The translations under genes were made by a program, and so were the position numbers. The notes below the pieces were generated by a model. It made no database searches. It was not told where the DNA came from and worked only from the letters and a program-made list of their open reading frames with translations. This document shows, in pieces, positions 43,290 to 49,969 of a DNA stretch of 49,969 nt. The first letter of the stretch is position 1; each line of letters opens with the position of its first letter. Origin of the DNA: Candidatus Aquidulcis sp. (GTDB lineage Bacteria > Chloroflexota > Anaerolineae > Anaerolineales > E44-bin32); contig DYJB01000002.1 of the NCBI GenBank assembly GCA_020723365.1, positions 7,749 to 57,717 on the forward strand, read 5' to 3'.

Positions 43290-44066
43290 GTGGACGGCGG
43301 CGCGGTCGAGGCGCAGTGGCTCGAATACGGACGGGGATGGTCCTCCGTTCGGGCCGAAGTGATCGGCGAGATCCTGCTGACGATCTACGTCAACGGGCAG
43401 GAGTTCGCCTCGATCATGTCGACCCCGCGCGACCAGGCCGAGCTTGCGCTCGGCTTTCTCAAGAACGAGGGCGTCCTCGAGCGCATGGAGCAGGTGGAAG
43501 CGCTGATCGTCAACCGGGACGGCTGCTGCGTGGACCTCTGGCTCGACCGGCCTGTTCAGCGCCCCAAGCGGGAGATCCTGACGTCGGGCTGCGGCGGCGG
43601 GACGACCTTTCACGACCCGGGCGAAGCGCTGCCACCGATCGAGGCGAACGCACGCGTCAGCCCGGAAGTGCTCGTCGAGTTGATGGGCAGGCTGCACGGA
43701 CGGGAGAGCCTGCACGCGCGGGCGCGCGGCGTGCACACCGCCGGGCTTTCGGACGGGCGGGAGATTCTGGCGCTGGCGGAGGATGTCGGCCGCCACAACA
43801 CCATCGACAAGCTGACCGGGATGTGCTTGCTGCGCAACTTGCCCACGGCGGGACTGCTCCTGCTGACCACGGGACGGATCTCCTCGGAGATGCTGCGCAA
43901 GGGCGCCCGCATGGGGTGTCCTATCATCGCCTCGCGCAACTCGCCGACCTCGCTGGCGGTGACGATGGCCAAGGCGTGGAACCTGACGCTCGTCGGGTAC
44001 GTCCGGCGGGCGACGCTGCGCGTCTACGCCCACCCGGAGCGCCTCGGCTACCGTGCTCTACCTTGA
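43290..44066 (+). CDS. fdhD: FdhD sulfur carrier for formate dehydrogenase
   Basis: This 258-aa protein has RAEVIGEILLTIYVNGQEFASIMSTPRDQAELALGFLKNEG near the N-terminus and the active-cysteine loop ILTSGCGGGTTFHDPG (one Cys where the E. coli enzyme has C-x-x-C). Then come GVHTAGLSDGREILALAEDVGRHNTIDK and TTGRISSEMLRKGARMG. FdhD passes sulfur to the Mo-bis-MGD cofactor, which fits its place after fdhA. The GTG at 43290 follows GGAG by 5 nt. Confidence 0.95.
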   Translation: MDGGAVEAQWLEYGRGWSSVRAEVIGEILLTIYVNGQEFASIMSTPRDQAELALGFLKNEGVLERMEQVEALIVNRDGCCVDLWLDRPVQRPKREILTSGCGGGTTFHDPGEALPPIEANARVSPEVLVELMGRLHGRESLHARARGVHTAGLSDGREILALAEDVGRHNTIDKLTGMCLLRNLPTAGLLLLTTGRISSEMLRKGARMGCPIIASRNSPTSLAVTMAKAWNLTLVGYVRRATLRVYAHPERLGYRALP

Positions 44067-44224
44067 GCCCGTGGGTCGCTCGCCAGAGCGCGCCCCAGGG
44101 GTCAGCCTCGAGCCGTTGCCGGCTGGACAGGGGGGAAGGCGCGGGGTGGTGCAGGCGCGGCGCCGGACCGCCTGGGCGCTCGGCCCGACTTTGCCCGCGG
44201 ATGGGCTGGGCACGCGAAAGCAGG

Positions 44225-44989
44225 TCAGCGGGTCAGCGGATGCAGGGCTTCAAGGGCCGGGTAGGACGTCAGGTCAAGCTGGAGCGGGGTAATGGAAACC
44301 AGCGCCTGCGACAAGGCCCACAGGTCGGTCCCCTTCTCCAGAATCCCCGTGGGTGCCTCGCCGCCGATCCAGAAGTAGGGTCGGCCGCGCGGGTCCTCCC
44401 TGCGCACAAGCGCGTCGCGATAGAGGCGAAGCCCCTGGCGGGTCAGCGAGATGCCGCGGTAGGCCTCGGCGGGCAGGTTGGGGACGTTCACGTTGAGGAG
44501 CACGCCCGCCGGAAGAGGATGGCTCTGCAGCCGCTCGGCCAACCGGCGGGCGACATCCGCCGCTCCGCGGTAGGCCTCCACCGACGATGGGATCCCCGGT
44601 GAGTCCAGCGAGATGGCCAGCCCGGGGACGCCATTGATGACGGCCTCCATGGCGGCCATGACCGTCCCGCTGTAGGTGACGTCGTGCCCGACGTTGGCGT
44701 GCGGGTTGATGCCGGAGATCACCAGGTCGATGGGTTTCTCGATCAGCCCGAGCACGGCCAGCGCCACGCAGTCGGAGGGTGCGCCATCGGTTGTCATGGC
44801 GGGTGAGCCGTCGGCCAGCGTGAAGGACCAGGCCCGCAGCGGGCGATGCAGCGTCTTGACATGGCCGGAGGCGGACCAGTTGTGATCCGGCGCCAGGACA
44901 CTGACCTCACCCAACGCCCGCAGCGCCTGGGCCAGGGCCAGCAGTCCGGGTGAGTCGACGCCGTCGTCGTTGGTCAGCAGCACGTGCAT
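44225..44989 (-). CDS. surE: 5'/3'-nucleotidase SurE
   Basis: This 254-aa protein starts MHVLLTNDDGVDSPGL, the DD metal motif of SurE. Then come SASGHVKTLHRPLR and SGINPHANVGHDVTYSGTVMAAMEA, where Asn residues complete the metal site, and NVNVPNLP. It dephosphorylates nucleoside monophosphates. Shine-Dalgarno GGAGG lies 5 nt before the ATG, with a -10 TACAAT about 24 nt upstream. It is convergent with fdhD; the 158-bp gap holds nothing I recognise. Confidence 0.96.
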   Translation of the reverse strand: MHVLLTNDDGVDSPGLLALAQALRALGEVSVLAPDHNWSASGHVKTLHRPLRAWSFTLADGSPAMTTDGAPSDCVALAVLGLIEKPIDLVISGINPHANVGHDVTYSGTVMAAMEAVINGVPGLAISLDSPGIPSSVEAYRGAADVARRLAERLQSHPLPAGVLLNVNVPNLPAEAYRGISLTRQGLRLYRDALVRREDPRGRPYFWIGGEAPTGILEKGTDLWALSQALVSITPLQLDLTSYPALEALHPLTR

Positions 44990-45130
44990 CGGGGCCTCCG
45001 CGCGGTGGGCCGATTGTACTCCGCCCTCCGGCGGCGGCCTTTGCCGCTGCGCACGGTCGTTCCGGGCTAGAATTCACACAGCTACAGCGGCGTCGGCGGG
45101 GGGCGGGCTGGCCGTGGTTGAGGGAGGGGC

Positions 45131-46657
45131 ATGGGAACTCGCACGTCGATCGTGATCACCGTGTTGGCGCTGCTGGCGCTCGCCGGCGTGGCCTGCGGTC
45201 TGGGTGGGCAAATCGTTCCGGAACCAACGCCGGTCGAACCGGCACGCGTAGCCCTGCCGACGGCCGCACCTGCCAGTTCCACCGCCGACCTGGCGCGGGC
45301 CACGGTCCAGATCCTGGCGCTGAAGACGGCCGGTGACTCCTATGAGGTTCTGTGGAGCGGCTCGGGAACGATCATACGCGCCGACGGGCTGATCCTGACC
45401 AACGGTCACGTGGTGGACGATCGCCTGGCGGAGTACGAGTTCCTGGGCGTGGCCATCACCGACCGGACGGACGAGCCGCCCGAACTGCTGTACCTGGCCG
45501 AGATCGCTTCCGCCGACTATGCCCTCGACCTGGCCGTGATTCGCATCGTCTCGGATCTCGACGGCAGGCCGGTGGAGCTGAGGCTGCCGGCGATTGCCGT
45601 GGGCGATTCCGATCGGGTGGAGATCGGGGATCACGTGCGCGTGCTGGGCTACCCCGGCATCGGTGGTGAGACCATCACCTTCACGGAAGGCGCCGTCAGC
45701 GGCTTCACCTCCGAGCGCGCCGTTGATGGCCGGGCCTGGATCAAGACCGACGCCACCATCGCCGGCGGCAACTCCGGCGGGATGGCGGTGAACGCCGCCG
45801 GCGAACTGATCGGCATCCCGACGCGCGCCTCGGCCGGCGAGACGGATGGAGACATCGTCGACTGCCGGTCGGTGCTCGACACGAACCGTGACGGGCTGAT
45901 CGACGACAACGACACCTGCGTCCCGATCGGCGGCTTCATCAACGGGTTGCGTCCGGTCAACCTGGCGCGGCCGCTGATCGCCGCGGCCGAGAGCGGCGAA
46001 GCGTACGCCGCCGCCCCGCTGGCGCCGCCCCCCGCGGGCGGCTACGACCTGTCGGACACCTACTTCCGCGGCCTGATCTTCTCCGACGGGGTGTCGGAAG
46101 ACGACCGGCCCAAGGACCTGTGGTACGCGTTGCCCGGCGGCGCCCCCGAGCTGTGCGCCTTCTGGGACTACGAGGGCATGACCGAAGGCATGCGCTGGTC
46201 AGCCTACTGGTTCGTCAACGGCGAGCTGGACGAAGGCGGAAGCTATCTCGACGAGCTGTGGGACGGCGACAGCGCCGGCAACTGGTGGGTGTGCGTCCTG
46301 AACGAAAGCGGGCTGGACGATGGCCTGTACGAGTTGGTCCTGGAGGTCGAGGGCGAGTACATGCTGGCGGATTCGATCTTCGTGGGCGGCGACCATTCCC
46401 TGGTCGATTTCGCGCTGGTAAACGACTCGGGGGAGCAGGTGTGCTACGCCTACATTGCGCCCAGCCAGGCGGAGAACTGGGGACAGGACCGGCTGGGTCG
46501 TGAGGAGTCGGTTTCACCGGGGGAGAGGCGCGAGTTCCAGTTTGCCAGCGGGACCTATGACGTCCTGCTGGCCGATTGCGACGGGATGACGCTGCTGGAG
46601 GAGTACAACATAGACCTGGCGCAGGAACGCACGTTGCGTTTCAGCGGCTCCGGGTGA
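45131..46657 (+). CDS. Trypsin-like lipoprotein protease with calcium-loop insert
   Basis: This 508-aa protein has a lipoprotein signal ending LAGVAC (Cys near 22), then an S1C-type trypsin fold with SGSGTIIRADGLILTNGHVVDD (His near 93), YALDLAVIRI (Asp) and AGGNSGGMAV (Ser near 213). The triad is intact. Soon after the Ser loop comes DTNRDGLIDDNDTC (near 256), an EF-hand/dockerin-like calcium loop unusual in this family. No PDZ domain is seen. The last 200 residues are beta-rich with several Cys and Trp and of unknown kind. A -10-like TAGAAT lies at 45069-45074. It is paired with a second protease gene downstream. Confidence 0.85.
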   Translation: MGTRTSIVITVLALLALAGVACGLGGQIVPEPTPVEPARVALPTAAPASSTADLARATVQILALKTAGDSYEVLWSGSGTIIRADGLILTNGHVVDDRLAEYEFLGVAITDRTDEPPELLYLAEIASADYALDLAVIRIVSDLDGRPVELRLPAIAVGDSDRVEIGDHVRVLGYPGIGGETITFTEGAVSGFTSERAVDGRAWIKTDATIAGGNSGGMAVNAAGELIGIPTRASAGETDGDIVDCRSVLDTNRDGLIDDNDTCVPIGGFINGLRPVNLARPLIAAAESGEAYAAAPLAPPPAGGYDLSDTYFRGLIFSDGVSEDDRPKDLWYALPGGAPELCAFWDYEGMTEGMRWSAYWFVNGELDEGGSYLDELWDGDSAGNWWVCVLNESGLDDGLYELVLEVEGEYMLADSIFVGGDHSLVDFALVNDSGEQVCYAYIAPSQAENWGQDRLGREESVSPGERREFQFASGTYDVLLADCDGMTLLEEYNIDLAQERTLRFSGSG

Positions 46658-46685
46658 GCCAGGCTTGCAGGTGAGAGAGGGTGTC

Positions 46686-46714
46686 AACCCGGGCCGGCGG
46701 AAGCCGCCCGGGTT
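46686..46714 (+). terminator. Terminator after protease 1
   Basis: 9-bp outer arms AACCCGGGC (46686-46694) and GCCCGGGTT (46706-46714), with an inner GGC/GCC and a GGAA loop, then CTTCGT. Confidence 0.7.
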
Positions 46715-46870
46715 CTTCGTGCGCCCATCAGGTGGGGAGGCGGCGCTGACTCCGGCTCGTTGGGGGGCGACAGGCGGGATCGGGCAAGGCGATCGACCTG
46801 CCCACTTTCGGGAGCTCATACCCCTGGCCCGTGCCCATCCAGTCAACCCGTTTTCAGATCCATTAGCCGC

Positions 46871-46899
46871 TTGTGCGAATAGCTTACTTACCTTATACT
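46871..46899 (+). promoter_or_regulatory. Promoter of protease 2
   Basis: TTGTGC (46871-46876), 17 nt, TATACT (46894-46899), in a locally AT-rich patch. The start site is near 46906, with a 44-nt leader. Confidence 0.7.
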
Positions 46900-46949
46900 A
46901 CCCACATTCTGCGATTATCGATGTCGCGCGCTACAAGGAGAGCACTCGC

Positions 46950-48569
46950 ATGAGAACGGTCCTGTCCTCCCGGAAAGCTGCGCCTGCACTCGCGCTCCTG
47001 GCGCTGTGGGTGGCCAGCCTGGCCTGCGCCGGCGGCGGTGGTGAGACGCCCGCGCCGGTACAGACCGATGCGCCCGTGGTGACCCAGGCTTCTGTCGGCC
47101 CTTCGTCACGCGGAGCGATCTCGTCGGTCGATGACGTCAAGAGCGCCACGATCCAGATCGTGGCCGAAGGCACGCTCGTTATGCCGGGCGGAACCGTGCC
47201 GAACGCCAACTGGTCGGGCTCCGGCTTCATCATCGACCCCTCCGGCATCGCCGTGACCAACAACCACGTGGTCACGGGAGCGGCTCGGATGAAGGTGCTG
47301 GTCGGCGGCGAGGATGAGCCTCGCAACGCCCGCGTGCTCGGCGTGGCGGAGTGCTCCGATCTGGCCGTGATCGATATCGATGGGGACGGGTTCCCCTTCA
47401 TGGCCTGGCGAGAAGGCTCGGCCGACGTCGGCTTGGATGTGTATGCGGCCGGCTTCCCGCTGGGTGATCCCGAGTACACGCTGACGCGCGGGATCGTCTC
47501 GAAGGCCCGCGCCGACGGCGATCGTGCCTGGACGTCCGTCGACTACGTCCTTGAGCATGACGCCAACATCCAGCCCGGCAACTCCGGCGGGCCGCTGGTC
47601 GACGGGGATGGCAAGGTCGTTGGTGTGAACTACTCCGGCGGCTTCGCGGCGCTCTCGTCGCAGTTCTACGCCATCGCCCAGGCCGAGGCCATCCCGGTGA
47701 TCGAGCAGCTCCGTGAGGGCAAGGACGTCTACTCGCTGGGCCTCAATGGCGAGGCCTTCGTCGACGCCGAATCGGGCTTCTCCGGCATTTGGGTGACATC
47801 CGTGACCTCCGGATCCGTCATGGACAAGGCCGGCGTGCAGCCGGGAGACATCATCTCCTCGCTGGAGGGCATCTCGCTGGGGCGGGGCGGAACGATGGGC
47901 GAGTACTGCGACGTCCTGAAGAGCCACGACCCCGAAGACACCCTGGCGATCGAAGTCATCCGCTTCGCCAGCGGGGAAGTCCTCTCCGGACAGCTGAACG
48001 GCCGCGAGCTGGCCATCGCCTCGACCTTCGGATCGGGTTCGGGCGGCACCAGCGACGACGGCTCGACGGGCGCCTACGGCTCGTATGTGGCCTGGACCGA
48101 CAGCTACGAGGCGATCCAGATCGAGGTCCCCGAGGCATGGGGCGAGGTGACGGGCGACCCGTGGGTGGACGGCGGCGATGTGATCGGTGCGCAACTGATC
48201 GCTGCCCCCAACATCCAGGACTATCTGAACTCCTGGGGTACGCCGGGCGTGACGTTCAGCGTCTCCGACGACCTGGCAAGGCTCGGCGGCTACGTGCAAC
48301 TGCTGGACATCTATCGCGAGACGTACCTCAAGAGCTGTGAGTTCGACGCGAGATACGAGTACGAAGACTCGGCCTTCCGCGGCAAGTACGACGTCTTCGA
48401 GAAGTGCGGCGGCTCAGGCGGTCCGTCGGAACTCGTGTTGGCGGCCGTGCCCAAGTCCAGCTCCGCGGACTACCTGATCCTGGTGGAAGTGACCGTTGTG
48501 AGCGACGCGGATCTTGAGGCGCTGGACCGCATCCTGGCCTCATTCGACGTGGTGGGCTCGCTGCCCTAG
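46950..48569 (+). CDS. HtrA/DegP-like lipoprotein protease with PDZ domain
   Basis: This 539-aa protein starts at ATG 46950 behind AAGGAG, with lipobox ASLAC (Cys near 25). The trypsin domain has VTNNHVVTG (His near 106), CSDLAVIDI (Asp) and QPGNSGGPLVD (Ser near 212). A PDZ domain follows (about 280-355; WVTSVTSGSVMDKAGVQPGDIISSLEG). The C-terminal 170 residues (from GSYVAWTDSYEAIQIEVPEAWGEV) are an extra domain not seen in DegP. It should act on the outer face of the membrane. The longer frame back to 46665 runs through the promoter and is rejected. Confidence 0.92.
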   Translation: MRTVLSSRKAAPALALLALWVASLACAGGGGETPAPVQTDAPVVTQASVGPSSRGAISSVDDVKSATIQIVAEGTLVMPGGTVPNANWSGSGFIIDPSGIAVTNNHVVTGAARMKVLVGGEDEPRNARVLGVAECSDLAVIDIDGDGFPFMAWREGSADVGLDVYAAGFPLGDPEYTLTRGIVSKARADGDRAWTSVDYVLEHDANIQPGNSGGPLVDGDGKVVGVNYSGGFAALSSQFYAIAQAEAIPVIEQLREGKDVYSLGLNGEAFVDAESGFSGIWVTSVTSGSVMDKAGVQPGDIISSLEGISLGRGGTMGEYCDVLKSHDPEDTLAIEVIRFASGEVLSGQLNGRELAIASTFGSGSGGTSDDGSTGAYGSYVAWTDSYEAIQIEVPEAWGEVTGDPWVDGGDVIGAQLIAAPNIQDYLNSWGTPGVTFSVSDDLARLGGYVQLLDIYRETYLKSCEFDARYEYEDSAFRGKYDVFEKCGGSGGPSELVLAAVPKSSSADYLILVEVTVVSDADLEALDRILASFDVVGSLP

Positions 48570-48631
48570 GGCGTTCCCCAGCCCCCAGACGATCGACGGG
48601 CTGGCGGCACCTCGGCCGCCGGCCCGCCCCC

Positions 48632-48668
48632 CCGACTTCCGAAGTCCCCTGGGGACTTCGGAAGTCGG
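48632..48668. repeat. Nested palindromic repeat, copy 2
   Basis: 18-bp perfect arms (48632-48649 and 48651-48668) around a single T, so the duplex is a 37-bp palindrome. It shares CCGACTTCCGAAGTCC and its complement with copy 1 at 33053. It lies 62 bp past the protease stop. Confidence 0.8.
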
Positions 48669-48705
48669 TTTGCTGGTGGCCCCTGTGCAGGAGCGCGCAT
48701 GTGCG

Positions 48706-48733
48706 TTGACAGCCGCCGACCGCATGGTAAGAT
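48706..48733 (+). promoter_or_regulatory. Promoter of the PIN-TRAM gene
   Basis: TTGACA (48706-48711), 16 nt, TAAGAT (48728-48733). It predicts a leader of about 205 nt before the ATG at 48947. Confidence 0.65.
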
Positions 48734-48888
48734 GGTCTTGGCGAGCACGGCGGTCTTTCGTCATCCATCATCCCCGCCGAGCGGCCCCGGCTTCATTTCT
48801 TGATCATCCAGCTGGCCTGCACGACCTGCGCCCGGAAGCAGAGGGCGCGGCTACCCTGGCACTGACCAAGAGCCTGTCTCCGCACACA

Positions 48889-48922
48889 GCGGGGCGGACG
48901 TGAAACCGGGCGTCCGCCCCGC
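48889..48922 (+). terminator. Hairpin in the leader of the PIN-TRAM gene
   Basis: 12-bp perfect arms (48889-48900 with 48911-48922) and a 10-nt loop, then CTCGCTTTG. It ends 10 nt before the Shine-Dalgarno of the next gene, so it may be an attenuator or a leader structure. Confidence 0.5.
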
Positions 48923-48946
48923 TCGCTTTGTGGAGGGCAGGTGCTG

Positions 48947-49969
48947 ATGAGCAGCGAGTTCATTGTCCGTATTGTGGGCATGGTCCTGATGGCCGTCGGC
49001 GGGATCTACCTGGGCGTCTACCTGGGCGACCTGGCGGCCGGGCCGCCCGAACTGTGGGCGGCGGTCTTCGCCATGGTCGGCGCGCTGATGGGCCTGGTGG
49101 TGACGCCGTTCCTGACCACCCGCCCGGTGCGCGCCATCCGCTCGATCGTCGCCCAGGTCTCGGCCCAGACGATGGTCGCCGGACTGATCGGCCTGATCGT
49201 GGGACTGATCGTGGCGGCGCTGATCTCCTTCCCGCTATCGCTTCTGCCCTCCCCCTTTGGGCAGCTGCTGCCGTTCATCGGGGCGCTGTTCTTCACCTAC
49301 CTCGGCATCACCATCTTCGTGCTGCGGCAAAACGATATCCTCGGGCTGCTGCGCAGCCGGCTGGCGACGGTCATCGAGAACGGCGGCCCGGCGGACGCCG
49401 GCGGCCGGAACGTCCTGCTCGACACCAGCGTGATCATCGATGGCAGGATCGCCGATATCGCCCACACCGGCTTCCTTTTCGGCCCGATGGTCGTGCCCGG
49501 CTTCGTGCTGGCGGAACTGCAGCACATCGCCGACTCGCCCGACGGCCTCAAGCGGCAGCGCGGGCGGCGCGGGCTGGATATCCTCAACCGGCTGCAGAAG
49601 GAGCCGGGCATGCCCTTCCGCATCACCGACCTGGATGTGGAGGGTGCGCGCGGGGTCGATGACAAGCTTGTGATCCTGGCCAAACAGATGCGCTGCCCGA
49701 TCCTGACCAACGACTACAACCTCAACCGCGTGGCCGAGCTGCAGGGCGTGACGGTGCTCAACATCAACGAGCTGGCCAATGCCGTCAAGGCCGTCTACCT
49801 GCCGGGCGAGGACCTGGAAGTGCACGTGCTCCAGGAGGGCAAGGAGACCGGGCAGGGGGTCGGCTACCTGGATGACGGCACGATGGTCGTGGTCGAGGCG
49901 GGGCGCGAGCAGATCGGGCGGACGGTGTCGGTGACGGTGACGAAAGTGCTCCAGACGGCGGCCGGGCGG
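48947..49969 (+). CDS. YacL-type membrane protein with PIN and TRAM domains (3' end cut by window)
   Basis: The frame is open to the last base (341 codons). Four membrane helices (about residues 5-27, 38-60, 80-104, 112-131) are followed by a PIN nuclease domain with LLDTSVIIDGRIADIAH (first Asp near 158), VLAELQHIAD, RRGLDILNRLQ, GVDDKLVILAKQ and TNDYNLNRVAELQGV. A TRAM domain then begins at GEDLEVHVLQEGKETGQGVGYLDDG. It resembles Bacillus YacL and is probably an RNA-directed membrane nuclease. The ATG at 48947 has GGAGG about 10 nt upstream; a GTG at 48941 is also possible. Only a short C-terminal end is missing. Confidence 0.92.
   Translation, partial: MSSEFIVRIVGMVLMAVGGIYLGVYLGDLAAGPPELWAAVFAMVGALMGLVVTPFLTTRPVRAIRSIVAQVSAQTMVAGLIGLIVGLIVAALISFPLSLLPSPFGQLLPFIGALFFTYLGITIFVLRQNDILGLLRSRLATVIENGGPADAGGRNVLLDTSVIIDGRIADIAHTGFLFGPMVVPGFVLAELQHIADSPDGLKRQRGRRGLDILNRLQKEPGMPFRITDLDVEGARGVDDKLVILAKQMRCPILTNDYNLNRVAELQGVTVLNINELANAVKAVYLPGEDLEVHVLQEGKETGQGVGYLDDGTMVVVEAGREQIGRTVSVTVTKVLQTAAGR

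Noticed and set aside
40020..44033. A 1337-codon open frame antisense to the fdh genes
   Set aside because: It is the mirror of GC-biased codon use on the true strand: no family features, no start context, and the plus strand is firmly assigned. The same holds for the antisense frames at 5941-8331 and 38048-40420.

Overview
The window is a GC-rich bacterial chromosome segment (roughly two thirds G+C by eye) packed with housekeeping and accessory genes. I read it as Chloroflexota, most likely Anaerolineae-like. The reasons are the mixture of DUF6391, SpoVS, tandem deoxynucleoside kinases, many lipoproteins with Thr/Pro linkers, leaderless -10/ATG gene starts, and a short 'MKVGMLWFD' protein of a kind I associate with that phylum. 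This assignment is inference; there is no rRNA or other phylogenetic marker to settle it. I saw no tRNA, rRNA, CRISPR array, IS element or phage gene.

Left part (1-12.8 kb): the 3' end of a sensor histidine kinase, a DEDD exonuclease-like gene, a DUF302 gene, and a metal-chelatase locus in which ChlI and ChlD are encoded in two overlapping frames joined by an A9 slippery tract. These are followed by an S1-domain protein, ClpC (reading frame broken once near its end), a small lipoprotein, RadA and DnaA.

Middle (13-25.7 kb): on the minus strand, a Memo-family gene, a CBS-domain membrane protein and PriA form one operon, and dusB, DUF6391 and holA form another. holB diverges from dusB. A 78-aa gene lies behind a strong promoter overlapped by a perfect LexA-type box. 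Then come SpoVS, a kinase-nucleotidyltransferase-kinase trio for deoxynucleosides, and a solitary DNA methyltransferase.

Surface-protein part (25.7-37.9 kb): three lipoproteins (two clear paralogues), an aldo/keto reductase, a bifunctional-PBP-like protein in which every catalytic motif I can align is lost, an SdrD-B-like lipoprotein, a DUF1786 protein, and a membrane Ser/Thr kinase with an extracellular beta-propeller.

Formate part (38.1-44.1 kb): nuoE-like, nuoF-like and a molybdopterin formate dehydrogenase catalytic subunit, then fdhD. The catalytic subunit is split by an in-frame TGA exactly at the selenocysteine position. The TGA is followed by a hairpin with the same GGTCT loop, at the same distance, as the E. 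coli fdhF SECIS. Two identical 21-bp inverted repeats flank the operon's putative promoter. Right end (44.2-50 kb): SurE, two trypsin-like lipoprotein proteases and a PIN-TRAM membrane protein cut by the window edge.

The strongest points for follow-up are the two recoding events (selenocysteine in FdhA, -1 frameshift in chlI/D), the catalytically dead PBP, the paired operators at the fdh operon, and the SOS-controlled small gene.
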